64,000 bases of DNA from Vibrio thalassae (GTDB lineage Bacteria; Pseudomonadota; Gammaproteobacteria; Enterobacterales; Vibrionaceae). This document shows, one piece after another, positions 51,483-60,236 of the stretch; the stretch's first letter is position 1, and every line of letters begins with the position of its first letter. Under the pieces are notes generated by a model, which was not told the DNA's origin, searched no databases, and saw only the letters and a list, made by a program, of their open reading frames with translations. The position numbers and the translations under genes are program-made. Where the stretch lies: positions 248,001 through 312,000 of the forward strand of contig NZ_OANU01000123.1 of NCBI RefSeq assembly GCF_900089835.1. Reading direction: 5' to 3'.

Positions 51483-53627
51483 TTACTTTTGCTCTTGACC
51501 TGATTGAATCGCTGTTAGTGCTACTGTGTAGACGATATCGTCTACTAGTGCGCCGCGAGACAAGTCGTTAACAGGCTTGCGCATACCTTGCAGCATTGGA
51601 CCGATAGAAACTAGGTCTGCTGAACGCTGTACCGCTTTGTATGTTGTGTTACCAGTGTTTAGGTCTGGGAATACAAATACTGTCGCTTTACCCGCAACTG
51701 GAGAGTTAGGAGCTTTAGAAGCTGCTACGTTTTCCATGATTGCTGCGTCGTACTGAAGAGGACCGTCGATGATAAGATCTGGACGTTTCTCTTGAGCAAG
51801 TTTCGTTGCTTCACGTACTTTATCTACGTCTGCACCTTTACCAGATTCACCAGTAGAGTATGAGATCATTGCAACACGTGGTTCGATACCAAATGCCGCT
51901 GCAGAGTCTGCAGATTGGATAGCGATCTCAGCAAGTTGCTCAGCCGTTGGATCTGGGTTGATCGCACAGTCACCGTATACCAATACTTGATCAGGCAGAA
52001 GCATGAAGAAGATTGAAGATACGATAGACGTGCCAGGAGCAGTCTTGATGATTTGGAACGGAGGAACGATAGTGTTCGCTGTTGTGTGAACAGCACCTGA
52101 TACTAGACCGTCAACTTCGTTCGCTTCCAGCATCATTGTGCCTAGGTATACAGAGTCTTGTAGTTTCTCACGAGCTACAACTTCAGTCATACCTTTCGAG
52201 CCGCGTAGTTCAACGAGACGAGCAACGTAGTTTTCACGTACTGCATCAGAATCGATGATTGTTACGCCAGCACCTAGCTCAACACCTTGTTGTGCTGCAA
52301 CACGTTTGATCTCTTCTGGGTTACCTAGAAGTACACATTCGGCGATACCGCGCTCAGCACAGATAGCCGCAGCTTTAACAGTACGAGGCTCGTCACCTTC
52401 AGGAAGCACAATACGCTTGCCAGCTTTACGAGCAAGTTCAGTTAGCTGGTAACGGAATGCTGGTGGACTTAGTTTGCGAGTACCGATAGTGCCTTCAAGC
52501 AGAGAGTCGATCCATGGGCCATCAATGTGACCTGCAACGTGCTCGTTAACGAACTCGATACGCTCTTTATCGTCTGCAGGAACTTCTAGGCTGAAGCTCT
52601 GAAGGTTAAGAGATGTTTGCCATGTGTTGCCCTGAGCTTTAAAGATTGGTAGACCAGTGTCTAGCGCAGGCTTAATTAGGCCAGCAATCTCTGCAGGTAC
52701 ATCGTAACCACCTGTTAATAGGATAGCGCCGATTTCTACACCATTCATTGCAGCAAGAGCCGCAGCAACGATAACGTCTGGACGGTCTGCTGAAGTAACA
52801 AGTAGAGAACCTGGTTTGAAGTGCTCAATCATGTTTGGAAGAGAACGGGCACAGAACGTGATGCTCTTGATACGACGTTTCGCGATGTCACCTTCGTTGA
52901 TGATTTCAGCGTTTAGGTGTTGTGCCATATCTACAGCACGTGTTGCGATTAAGTCGATTTTCCAAGGCACACAGCCAAGAACGCGGATTGGGCTAGTGTT
53001 GAAGATTTGCATAACTTCAAGGTTAGCTTGTTGCGCTGTGTCGGCGTCGTCAAAGATTTCAGAAAGATCTGGACGAGTACGACCTTCTTCGTCAACAGGA
53101 GCGTTTAGCTTGTTGATGATAACGCCAGAGATGTTCTTATTCTTAGTACCACCGTAGTTAGTACAAGCAACTTCGATACGCTCTTTAAGCTGGCTTGGGT
53201 TATCAGTACCCGGTGTAGCGACGAAGACAATCTCAGCACCAAGTGTTTTTGCAATTTCCGCGTTTAATGCGTTTGCAAATGGGTGCTTACGAGTTGGTAC
53301 TAGACCTTCAATAAGTGTGACTTCAGCGTCTTTGCTTACTTGGTTATAGCGTTCAACGATTGTCTCAAGTAGGACGTCAACTTTTTCGCTACCGTATAAG
53401 TTCTCAACATCAGACATTGGAAGTGGTTCACCCACTTTCATGTCGCTGCTGTTGCCAACGATAGTTGATGTTAAATCTGGTTGATCGCCACCGTGGCGAG
53501 GTTGAGCGATAGGCTTGTAGAACGCAACGTTCACACCCTTGCGCTCCATAGCACGCAGTACACCCATGCTAACACTGGTAAGACCTACGCCAGCGCTAGT
53601 TGGTACAAGCATAATAGTACGGGACAT
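51483..53627 (-). CDS. pta: Phosphate acetyltransferase Pta
   Basis: Pta converts acetyl-CoA and phosphate to acetyl phosphate. The 714-residue protein is the long enterobacterial type: an N-terminal P-loop-like regulatory domain (MLVPTSAGVGLTSVSMG), a central DRTGG domain and a C-terminal PTA_PTB catalytic domain (LPEGDEPRTVKAA, SYSTGESGKGADV, QYDAA). Codon bias is strong. It is downstream of ackA on the same strand with a hairpin in the 125-bp gap. Confidence 0.96.
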   Translation of the reverse strand: MSRTIMLVPTSAGVGLTSVSMGVLRAMERKGVNVAFYKPIAQPRHGGDQPDLTSTIVGNSSDMKVGEPLPMSDVENLYGSEKVDVLLETIVERYNQVSKDAEVTLIEGLVPTRKHPFANALNAEIAKTLGAEIVFVATPGTDNPSQLKERIEVACTNYGGTKNKNISGVIINKLNAPVDEEGRTRPDLSEIFDDADTAQQANLEVMQIFNTSPIRVLGCVPWKIDLIATRAVDMAQHLNAEIINEGDIAKRRIKSITFCARSLPNMIEHFKPGSLLVTSADRPDVIVAAALAAMNGVEIGAILLTGGYDVPAEIAGLIKPALDTGLPIFKAQGNTWQTSLNLQSFSLEVPADDKERIEFVNEHVAGHIDGPWIDSLLEGTIGTRKLSPPAFRYQLTELARKAGKRIVLPEGDEPRTVKAAAICAERGIAECVLLGNPEEIKRVAAQQGVELGAGVTIIDSDAVRENYVARLVELRGSKGMTEVVAREKLQDSVYLGTMMLEANEVDGLVSGAVHTTANTIVPPFQIIKTAPGTSIVSSIFFMLLPDQVLVYGDCAINPDPTAEQLAEIAIQSADSAAAFGIEPRVAMISYSTGESGKGADVDKVREATKLAQEKRPDLIIDGPLQYDAAIMENVAASKAPNSPVAGKATVFVFPDLNTGNTTYKAVQRSADLVSIGPMLQGMRKPVNDLSRGALVDDIVYTVALTAIQSGQEQK

Positions 53628-53711
53628 TCTTTGAGTACCTCAAACTATATGTAGGGAAAAAACTCAGCATTGTAGGTGTGTTTTAGGAGAAAACGGACAC
53701 TCGGCTGAGCC

Positions 53712-53747
53712 CAATAAGAAAACTGGCTAACCTAAGTTAGCCAGTTT
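53712..53747 (-). terminator. Intercistronic hairpin between ackA and pta
   Basis: On the minus strand a perfect 12-bp stem AAACTGGCTAAC / GTTAGCCAGTTT with a TTAG loop, followed by TCTTATT. The T tract is weak, so partial read-through into pta is likely. Confidence 0.65.
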
Positions 53748-53752
53748 GAAAA

Positions 53753-54949
53753 TTAAAGACCTGCTAGGCGTGCAGTGTCTTCAGCAATCACTAGCTCTTC
53801 GTTAGTAGAGATAACCATTGCTGGGATACGGCTGCTTGCTGCAGTGATAGTACCTTCGCCGCCGAAACGAGCTTTAAGGTTAGCTTCACCATCAACTTCG
53901 ATGCCGAATACACCTAGACGGTTTAGAACCATCTCACGGATAGGCGCAGAGTTTTCACCGATACCACCAGTGAACACGATAGCATCTAGACGACCGTCAA
54001 GAGATGCAGTGTAACCAGCTACATACTTAGCTAGGCGGTGGCAGAATACGTCCATCGCGCGAGTTGCTTCTTCTTTCTCACCATAGTTATCTTCAACGAA
54101 ACGGCAGTCAGAAGTCACTTCAGTTAGACCAAGAAGGCCAGACTCTTTTGTTAGCATGGTGTTGATTTGCTCAACAGAGTAACCTAGAGCGTCGTGTAGG
54201 TGGAAAATAATCGCAGGATCGATGTCACCACAACGAGTACCCATCACAAGACCTTCAAGAGGAGTTAGACCCATTGAAGTATCTACAGATTCACCGTTTT
54301 TGATAGCACAAACAGAAGCACCGTTGCCTAGGTGGCAGTTGATGATGTTTAGTTCATTTGCTGGCTTACCAAGTAGTTCAGCCGCTTCACGTGCGATGAA
54401 TAGGTGAGATGTACCGTGCATGCCATAACGACGGATACCGTGCTCTTTGTACAGGTTGTACGGTAGAGCGTATAGGTAAGACTCTTGTGGCATAGTTTGG
54501 TGGAACGCAGTGTCAAATACCGCTACGTTCTTAAGCTCTGGGAAGTTGTGCTTCGCCGCTTCGATACCGATGATATGAGCTGGGTTGTGAAGAGGAGCGA
54601 ATGTTGCCGCATCTTCGATACCTTTCAATACATCGTCTGTGATTAGTGCAGAAGATGTAAATTGCTCGCCACCGTGAACGATACGGTGACCGATAGCGCC
54701 TAGGTTAGCTTTTAGCTCAGGCTTAGAAGCAAGGATAGTTTCAACCATGAACGCTAACGCTTCTTCGTGAGCAGCGCCTTCGCCTAGTTGAGCTTCGTGT
54801 TTGCCATCAAGTTTCCACTTGATACGAGCTTCTGGAAGGTGTAAACATTCAGCAAGGCCTGTTAGGTGCTCATCACCGTTTTCTGCATCAACGATGGCGA
54901 ACTTAAGAGAAGAACTACCGCAGTTTAAAACTAAAACCAGCTTAGACAT
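53753..54949 (-). CDS. ackA: Acetate kinase AckA
   Basis: AckA interconverts acetyl phosphate plus ADP with acetate plus ATP. The 398-residue protein opens MSKLVLVLNCGSSSLKFAI, the family signature, with HRIVHGGEQF, the catalytic Asp region FDTAFHQTMP, GMHGTSH and FTGGIGENS. Codon bias is strong. The start ATG follows AGGTTACC-type leader. It is the first gene of ackA-pta and is divergent from yfbV as in enterobacteria. Confidence 0.97.
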   Translation of the reverse strand: MSKLVLVLNCGSSSLKFAIVDAENGDEHLTGLAECLHLPEARIKWKLDGKHEAQLGEGAAHEEALAFMVETILASKPELKANLGAIGHRIVHGGEQFTSSALITDDVLKGIEDAATFAPLHNPAHIIGIEAAKHNFPELKNVAVFDTAFHQTMPQESYLYALPYNLYKEHGIRRYGMHGTSHLFIAREAAELLGKPANELNIINCHLGNGASVCAIKNGESVDTSMGLTPLEGLVMGTRCGDIDPAIIFHLHDALGYSVEQINTMLTKESGLLGLTEVTSDCRFVEDNYGEKEEATRAMDVFCHRLAKYVAGYTASLDGRLDAIVFTGGIGENSAPIREMVLNRLGVFGIEVDGEANLKARFGGEGTITAASSRIPAMVISTNEELVIAEDTARLAGL

Positions 54950-55287
54950 TAGAGGTTACCTGTATTTTATTGATCATAGATCATTGGGGTATAAAACGTA
55001 TCTCAAGGCTGGGAAAGGATAAAAATCCATTTGCTCAGTCTTGGTCAAAAAATAATCAATTGCCGTATAATAATATGCGATTTCTTCATTAAAATCACAT
55101 TTGCGTCCTTGCGACGTTCATCTCTTGGTTGCCTTATTTGTAAATAAAGACAACAATGAGATTGAGGAAACGCAAAGAATAACGATAATGACAGAAGATA
55201 ACAAAATAAATTTGAAATAATATTAACTTCAGTCAATATTTTGCTGATTTAGTTGAAGAGTTCAACTTTTTTTTAGTGAGGTTGCCT
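54950..55287. promoter_or_regulatory. Divergent ackA / yfbV promoter region
   Basis: A 338-bp AT-rich region between divergent starts. It holds TTGATCATAGATCATT (54970-54985), which looks FNR-like but has a 5-base centre instead of 4. On the plus strand a small AGTTGAA / TTCAACT hairpin with seven T (55251-55274) sits before the yfbV ribosome site. Promoter elements for ackA must lie here, but no pair is convincing. Confidence 0.4.
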
Positions 55288-55740
55288 ATGAGCGAGCGAG
55301 TAAGTCTGACTCAGAGTATAAAAAATGGTCAAAAGTACATGGAACTGTGGCCAATGAGAAAGGAGCTCACACCATTGTTCCCAGAGCAGCGCATAATCAA
55401 AGCAACGAAGTTTGGTATAAAAGTGATGCCTGCGGTTGCTGCTATTAGTGTTTTAACACAAATGGCATTCAGTAACGCTCAGGCTATGCCACAAGCTATT
55501 ATTATCGCTTTGTTTGCCATCAGCCTCCCTGTTCAAGGTATGTGGTGGCTGGGTAATCGCTACAATACTCAACTTCCGCCAGCTTTAGCCTCTTGGTATC
55601 GGGAGCTGCACCAGAAAATTATCGAAACGGGTTTTGCTATGGAGCCGATCAAAGCGAAGCCTAAATATAAAGAGTTGGCGATTACACTCAACAGAGCATT
55701 TCGCCAGTTAGATCGTAGTGATTTTGACCGTTGGTTCTAA
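55288..55740 (+). CDS. yfbV: UPF0208 membrane protein YfbV
   Basis: YfbV is a small inner-membrane protein that in E. coli insulates the terminus macrodomain. The 150-residue protein has two membrane helices (~45-65 and ~70-90), the N-terminal SERVSLTQSIKNGQKYM-type stretch and a conserved C-terminus (RQLDRSDFDRWF). I chose ATG 55288 because GTGAGG at 55276-55281 is the ribosome site. Adjacency to ackA is the same as in E. coli. Confidence 0.92.
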   Translation: MSERVSLTQSIKNGQKYMELWPMRKELTPLFPEQRIIKATKFGIKVMPAVAAISVLTQMAFSNAQAMPQAIIIALFAISLPVQGMWWLGNRYNTQLPPALASWYRELHQKIIETGFAMEPIKAKPKYKELAITLNRAFRQLDRSDFDRWF

Positions 55741-55763
55741 CTCAGTACCGTTTCATTGTTTAG

Positions 55764-55797
55764 AAAGCCCCACATCGCGATGTGGGGCTTTGTTTTT
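55764..55797. terminator. Bidirectional terminator between yfbV and the sugar dehydrogenase
   Basis: A 13-bp near-perfect palindromic stem AAAGCCCCACATC / GATGTGGGGCTTT followed by TGTTTTTG. It lies between convergent genes. Confidence 0.88.
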
Positions 55798-55813
55798 GTC
55801 GTTTGGCTATGGG

Positions 55814-56920
55814 TCATTCGTAAGCTCGACTAATCTTATAGATTGTGCCGCTATCGGCGGTCAACCAAACGTTGCCTTCACTGTCGGCTGTAATGTCGCG
55901 AATTCGCTCCCCAAGATCCTCGTAGTAGCGGCGTTCTTCAAGAACTTGTCCTGCTTCATTGACGTCAAGAATATTTAAGTGGGTCAGCTTTAAAGCGCCT
56001 ATCAACAGAATGCCGTTTAATCGTGGAAACTTCTCTCCTTGGTAGAGAAACAGAGAGCCTGGTGCGATGGAGGGAATGTATACTTTTTTAGGCGGCTCAA
56101 TCCCTTCTTTTTCTTGAGCTTCACCGGCACTAATTGGCCCCCAATACTCTTTACCATGTGAGGTAATTGGCCAACCGTAGTTGGCACCGGCGTGAATGAG
56201 GTTAAGTTCGTCCCCACCTCTTGGTCCATGTTCAATCGCCCAAAGCTGCTTGCGCTTTTTATCGTAGACAATGCCTTGAGGATTCCGGTGACCGTAAGAG
56301 TAGATCTCAGGTGCTACGTCACTATTGTCTACGAAAGGGTTATCTTTGGGCACACTGCCGTCTGGATCTAATCGGATGATGCTACCTGCATGATTTTGAG
56401 TTTGCTGGGCATTATCTCGTTCACCAGCATCACCAATGGTCATATAGAGGTCGCCTTCATCGTCAAAAGCGAGGCGGCTACCAAAATGTCGGCCCGAGGT
56501 TACCACGACATTGCTGGAGAATAAATCTTGCCATCCGACGAGTTCTGAGCCGTTTAAACGTGCTTTAGCGAGCGTCGGTGCTCCCCCTTTATCGATAGGT
56601 TTGGCATAAGTAAAATAGATCACATCGTTGTCGGTTGGGCTCACAATAACGTCCATCAAGCCCCCTTGACCTGAAGCATAAACCTCTGGGACGCCAGATA
56701 CGGGAGTGACTGCACCGGTTTGACCATCAAGGATAATAAGGTCACCTTGACGTAAGGCTATCAAAAATCGATGTTCATCGATGGGTTCGATTGACCATGG
56801 TACACCGTCCACGACGGTGATTTTATCCAGTTTGCTGCTCTCAAATTCGCGACTAAACCCGAATGCTGAGAAAAAAACCATTAACGAGATAAACACCGTG
56901 TTTTGGACGTGTAGGCGCAT
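55814..56920 (-). CDS. yliI: PQQ-dependent aldose sugar dehydrogenase, YliI-like
   Basis: A 368-residue periplasmic beta-propeller of the soluble glucose/sorbosone dehydrogenase family. A signal peptide (VFISLMVFFSAFGFS) precedes the mature part. GVPWSIEPIDEHRFLIALR opens blade one, and the calcium/PQQ-region motifs GQGGLMDV, HFGSRLAFDDEGDLYMTIGD and EHGPRGGDELNLI are present. In E. coli YliI (Asd) oxidises aldoses only if PQQ is supplied. Whether this strain makes PQQ cannot be seen. It stands alone. Confidence 0.9.
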   Translation of the reverse strand: MRLHVQNTVFISLMVFFSAFGFSREFESSKLDKITVVDGVPWSIEPIDEHRFLIALRQGDLIILDGQTGAVTPVSGVPEVYASGQGGLMDVIVSPTDNDVIYFTYAKPIDKGGAPTLAKARLNGSELVGWQDLFSSNVVVTSGRHFGSRLAFDDEGDLYMTIGDAGERDNAQQTQNHAGSIIRLDPDGSVPKDNPFVDNSDVAPEIYSYGHRNPQGIVYDKKRKQLWAIEHGPRGGDELNLIHAGANYGWPITSHGKEYWGPISAGEAQEKEGIEPPKKVYIPSIAPGSLFLYQGEKFPRLNGILLIGALKLTHLNILDVNEAGQVLEERRYYEDLGERIRDITADSEGNVWLTADSGTIYKISRAYE

Positions 56921-57070
56921 GAAAGTCTTCCTTGGCGTCGAGCAGTGACGAGCTCATATGAACAGAACGTTATCTGTATGAATATAGACACCTTTCACAA
57001 AAAATCACTCACATTCCTTCACTTTTGTCAAAAATGCATTACGCTAGTATCTGAGTAAAATTTAGTCGCA

Positions 57071-57088
57071 TGTATCGTAATGTGTACA
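57071..57088 (+). promoter_or_regulatory. Weak TyrR-box-like site
   Basis: TGTATCGTAATGTGTACA keeps the essential G and C spaced by 14 bases and the outer TGTA/TACA of the TyrR box TGTAAA-N6-TTTACA, but not the inner bases. It is 240 bp before the transporter's first gene. Confidence 0.35.
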
Positions 57089-57227
57089 TTCTGATTAAAA
57101 CATATGTCGCCAAATCAATCTTTCAGCACGTTTATCTGGTTCAATTGTTAATATTATCTTTCAATTTGGTAATCTTACTGGTAGAAATAGCAGTAAGTCG
57201 ATTTATCAATAAATATTCGACGCTGAT

Positions 57228-57245
57228 TGTAAAACAATAATTACA
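57228..57245 (+). promoter_or_regulatory. Strong TyrR-box-like site
   Basis: TGTAAAACAATAATTACA matches 11 of 12 defined bases of TGTAAA-N6-TTTACA. It lies 66 bp before the substrate-binding protein start, where a repressor could cover the promoter. TyrR responds to aromatic amino acids, fitting a TrpXYZ-type transporter. Confidence 0.5.
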
Positions 57246-57310
57246 CAAAAACCTCTCGTCTGAATGCCTTGTGCATCAATGAGAGCAAATTGCTGAATCA
57301 AGGAGTGAAG

Positions 57311-58276
57311 ATGAAAGCGAGCAAGTTACTTGTCACTGCAGCACTATCAGGCGCGGCGTTACTATCGTCGACTAGTCTCATGGCACAGACGGCCAAAGTG
57401 GCGGTATCACAAATCGTTGAGCACCCAGCCTTGGATGCGACTCGTCAAGGTCTAGTGGATGGCTTGAAAGCAAAAGGGTATGAGCAGGGAAAGAACCTAG
57501 AGTTTGATTATAAAACTGCACAGGGCAATCCAGCGATTGCGGTGCAGATTGCACGCCAATATGTGGGAGAGAGACCGGATGTCTTGGTGGGTATCGCCAC
57601 ACCAACTGCACAAGCTTTAGTATCTGCAACCCGTGATATTCCGGTTGTCTTTACGGCTGTGACGGATCCTGTGGGAGCAAAGCTGGTTAAGCAACTTGAA
57701 AAACCAGGGAAAAACGTGACGGGCTTATCGGACTTGTCTCCAGTCGATCAACATGTTGAATTAATTCAAGAGATTATGCCAGATGTGAAAAGCATTGGCG
57801 TAGTCTACAATCCAGGTGAGGCCAATGCGGTCAGCCTAATGAAACTTCTCAAAGAAAGCACCGATAAACGCGGTATTGAATTGGTGGAAGCAACAGCACT
57901 GAAGAGTGCAGATGTTCAAACTGCGACTCAAGCTATCGCGGCTAAATCAGACATCATTTATGCCCTTATCGATAATACAGTTGCAAGTGCGATTGAAGGT
58001 ATGATCGTGTCAGCAAACCAAGCGAAAAAACCGGTCTTTGGTGCCGCGACGTCTTATGTTGAGCGTGGGGCCGTAGCAAGCCTCGGATTTGACTATTACC
58101 AAATTGGTGTTCAAACCGCAGATTATGTCGCAGCGATTTTAGAGGGCGAAGAACCAGGCCAAATGGATGTAAAAGTCGCTAAAGGTTCCGACTTAGTGAT
58201 CAATGCTACAGCGGCCAAAAAGCTAGGTCTGGCGATTCCTAAGTCAGTTATGGATCGTGCAACAAGCGTGAAGTAA
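57311..58276 (+). CDS. ABC transporter substrate-binding protein, TrpX type
   Basis: A 321-residue periplasmic binding protein of the ABC_sub_bind (DUF534) family, which includes TrpX-type tryptophan/tyrosine binders. A signal peptide (LLVTAALSGAALLSSTSLMAQ) is followed by AKVAVSQIVEHPALDATRQG, then VGIATPTAQAL and FTAVTDPVGAKLV, the typical ligand-binding segments. ATG 57311 follows AAGGAGTGAAG; the open frame reaches 57269. Substrate: aromatic amino acid is suggested by the family and by the TyrR-like sites upstream, not proven. Confidence 0.88.
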   Translation: MKASKLLVTAALSGAALLSSTSLMAQTAKVAVSQIVEHPALDATRQGLVDGLKAKGYEQGKNLEFDYKTAQGNPAIAVQIARQYVGERPDVLVGIATPTAQALVSATRDIPVVFTAVTDPVGAKLVKQLEKPGKNVTGLSDLSPVDQHVELIQEIMPDVKSIGVVYNPGEANAVSLMKLLKESTDKRGIELVEATALKSADVQTATQAIAAKSDIIYALIDNTVASAIEGMIVSANQAKKPVFGAATSYVERGAVASLGFDYYQIGVQTADYVAAILEGEEPGQMDVKVAKGSDLVINATAAKKLGLAIPKSVMDRATSVK

Positions 58277-58292
58277 CGCACAAGTGATAGTG

Positions 58293-58326
58293 GCTGGGCT
58301 TTATGACTTAAGGCCCAGCTTTTTTA
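58293..58326 (+). terminator. Stem-loop between the binding protein and permease genes
   Basis: Stem GCTGGGCTTT / AAGGCCCAGC (one G-U) with a short loop and six T. It likely lowers expression of the permease and ATPase relative to the binding protein. Confidence 0.75.
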
Positions 58327-58347
58327 TTAAGCAGAAGAGGAGTTGTT

Positions 58348-59289
58348 ATGTCTGCTTTCGCTTTTTTCGGCGCTCTAGAAATCGGTCTTATCTATGGACT
58401 GGTCGCGTTGGGTGTCTATCTCACCTTCCGAGTTCTTGACTTTCCAGACCTTAGCGTCGATGGAAGCTTTCCAATGGGCGCGGCGGTTGCAGCCACCGCG
58501 ATCGTTGCGGGAATAGATCCTTGGGTTGCGACTGGCATGGCGATCCTTGCTGGTGCAGCAACGGGTTGGGTGACCGCTTTCTTAGCAGTACGGTGTGGAA
58601 TCCTTCATCTTTTGGCATCGATCTTAACCATGATCGCCGCATTCTCTATCAATATCCGCATCATGGGGCGTCCAAATATTGCTCTACTTGGCGAAGACAC
58701 CATCCTGACGCCTTTTGAAATGATGGGGGATGCGATGTATATCAGGCCGTTAGTGGTGGGTGTACTTGTTCTGGTATCGGCATGGTTTGTTGTTCGCCTC
58801 CTTAACAGTGACTTCGGTTTGGGGCTACGAGCGACTGGCGTCAATGCACGTATGGTTAAAGCTCAAGGTGCAAGCACTTCTTTTTATACCTATTTTTGTC
58901 TCGCTTTATCTAATGGTTTTGTGGGTTTTGCGGGTGCGCTGTTCGCTCAAACCAATAGCTTTGCGGATGTGACTTCTGGTGTGGGTACCATCGTGGTTGG
59001 TCTTGCCGCTGTTATTCTAGGTCAGACGCTGATTCCGGGTAAAAAGATTTGGGTAGCGGTCACTGCTGTGATTGTCGGTTCCGTTTTGTATCGTCTAGCT
59101 GTGGCGTTCGCATTAAGTTCTGGCATGTTTGGATTGCAAGCATCGGATCTTAACTTAGTGACGGCGGTCTTGGTTGCCATCGCACTGATTGCTCCGAAAC
59201 TAAAAGGAAACCTCAAAGCAAAAAAGGGCGTTAAGCCTGTAAAGAGTCAAGCAGTATCTAATTCAGGCAAAGCGGGGAAAGTAGCATGA
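58348..59289 (+). CDS. ABC transporter permease, TrpY type
   Basis: A 313-residue permease of the branched-chain-like (BPD_transp_2) family, with about eight to nine helices. It opens MSAFAFFGALEIGLIYGLVALGVYL-like sequence (GLIYGLVALGVYLTF), followed by DFPDLSVDGSFPMGAA. LLNSDFGLGLRATGVNARM is the cytoplasmic loop that meets the ATPase. The Lys-rich C-terminal tail is unusual but not conserved. It overlaps the ATPase gene by 4 bp. Confidence 0.9.
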   Translation: MSAFAFFGALEIGLIYGLVALGVYLTFRVLDFPDLSVDGSFPMGAAVAATAIVAGIDPWVATGMAILAGAATGWVTAFLAVRCGILHLLASILTMIAAFSINIRIMGRPNIALLGEDTILTPFEMMGDAMYIRPLVVGVLVLVSAWFVVRLLNSDFGLGLRATGVNARMVKAQGASTSFYTYFCLALSNGFVGFAGALFAQTNSFADVTSGVGTIVVGLAAVILGQTLIPGKKIWVAVTAVIVGSVLYRLAVAFALSSGMFGLQASDLNLVTAVLVAIALIAPKLKGNLKAKKGVKPVKSQAVSNSGKAGKVA

Positions 59290-60080
59290 TTCGTTTGGAA
59301 GATATTCAAGTTACCTTCAACCCAGGTACCATCCTAGAAAACCAAGCACTAAAAGGCGTCAATCTAGAGGTTCCAGAGCATCAGTTTCTAACGGTGATTG
59401 GTTCAAACGGAGCGGGTAAATCTACGTTACTTGGCGCTGTTACTGGTGAAACACCTATGATTGACGGTCGAGTGCTCATTGACGAAATGGACGTGACCAG
59501 ACAAACGGTAGATCAGCGAGCAAACCAATGCGCTCGTGTATTCCAAGACCCCTTGGCCGGGACGTGTGGTGACCTTTCTATTGAAGAAAACATGGCCCTA
59601 GCATACATGCGTGGTAAAAAACGTGGTTGGAGTTTGTCGTTATCGTCAAAGCGTCGCAAGCTATTTCAAGAGCGCATTAGTATTCTAGGTTTAGGCCTTG
59701 AAGACCGATTGAGTGACAATATTGGGTTACTTTCTGGCGGTCAGCGCCAAGCGGTAAGTCTGGTGATGGCAACGCTGTCGGATAGTAAGCTGTTACTGCT
59801 TGACGAGCATACAGCGGCACTTGACCCGCGTATGGCTGCTTTTGTTATCGACTTAACTAAAAAGGTGATCAAGGAATTTAACCTAACGGTTATGATGGTA
59901 ACGCACTCGATGAAAGATGCGCTGGCCTGCGGTGATCGAACCGTAATGCTACACCAAGGTGAAATCGTCTTAGACGTAGAAGGGGAGCAGCGCGCTAATA
60001 TGCAAGTTCCAGATCTATTAGAAATGTTCTCAAAAGTTCGTGGTGAAGAGCTGGCGGATGATAGTTTACTTTTGAGCTAA
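59286..60080 (+). CDS. ABC transporter ATPase, TrpZ type
   Basis: A 264-residue ABC ATPase. Walker A is GSNGAGKST, the signature LLSGGQRQAVSL and Walker B LLLLDEHTAALD. The Walker B region has DEH rather than the common DEP, which is usual in this transporter subfamily as I recall it. ATG overlaps the permease stop (ATGA), so the membrane and ATPase subunits are co-translated. A terminator follows at 60150. Confidence 0.93.
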   Translation: MIRLEDIQVTFNPGTILENQALKGVNLEVPEHQFLTVIGSNGAGKSTLLGAVTGETPMIDGRVLIDEMDVTRQTVDQRANQCARVFQDPLAGTCGDLSIEENMALAYMRGKKRGWSLSLSSKRRKLFQERISILGLGLEDRLSDNIGLLSGGQRQAVSLVMATLSDSKLLLLDEHTAALDPRMAAFVIDLTKKVIKEFNLTVMMVTHSMKDALACGDRTVMLHQGEIVLDVEGEQRANMQVPDLLEMFSKVRGEELADDSLLLS

Positions 60081-60149
60081 TTAGCCTGTCTTCAGCGTCT
60101 TTGCTTCAGTCATTGTCTAAGCCTTGATGCTACGCCTACAAACTGTGAT

Positions 60150-60180
60150 CCCCCTTCAATTTGAAGGGGGAATTTTTATT
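60150..60180 (+). terminator. Terminator of the TrpXYZ-type operon
   Basis: A 10-bp perfect stem CCCCCTTCAA / TTGAAGGGGG with a tiny loop, then AATTTTTATT. Confidence 0.8.
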
Positions 60181-60236
60181 GTGACGATTCCATTAAGATA
60201 ACACTATCTCGATCCCTCAATTTAAGAAGAATAACA

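Noticed and set aside
54970..54985. FNR-like TTGATCATAGATCATT before ackA
   Set aside because: Half-sites are separated by five bases rather than four, so it is off by one for FNR; kept only as a note in the promoter-region entry.
55251..55274. AGTTGAA/TTCAACT hairpin with T run before yfbV as a terminator or sRNA end
   Set aside because: Only 7 AT-rich pairs with a 3-nt loop, weak; the T run directly precedes the yfbV ribosome site and may be an incidental leader feature.
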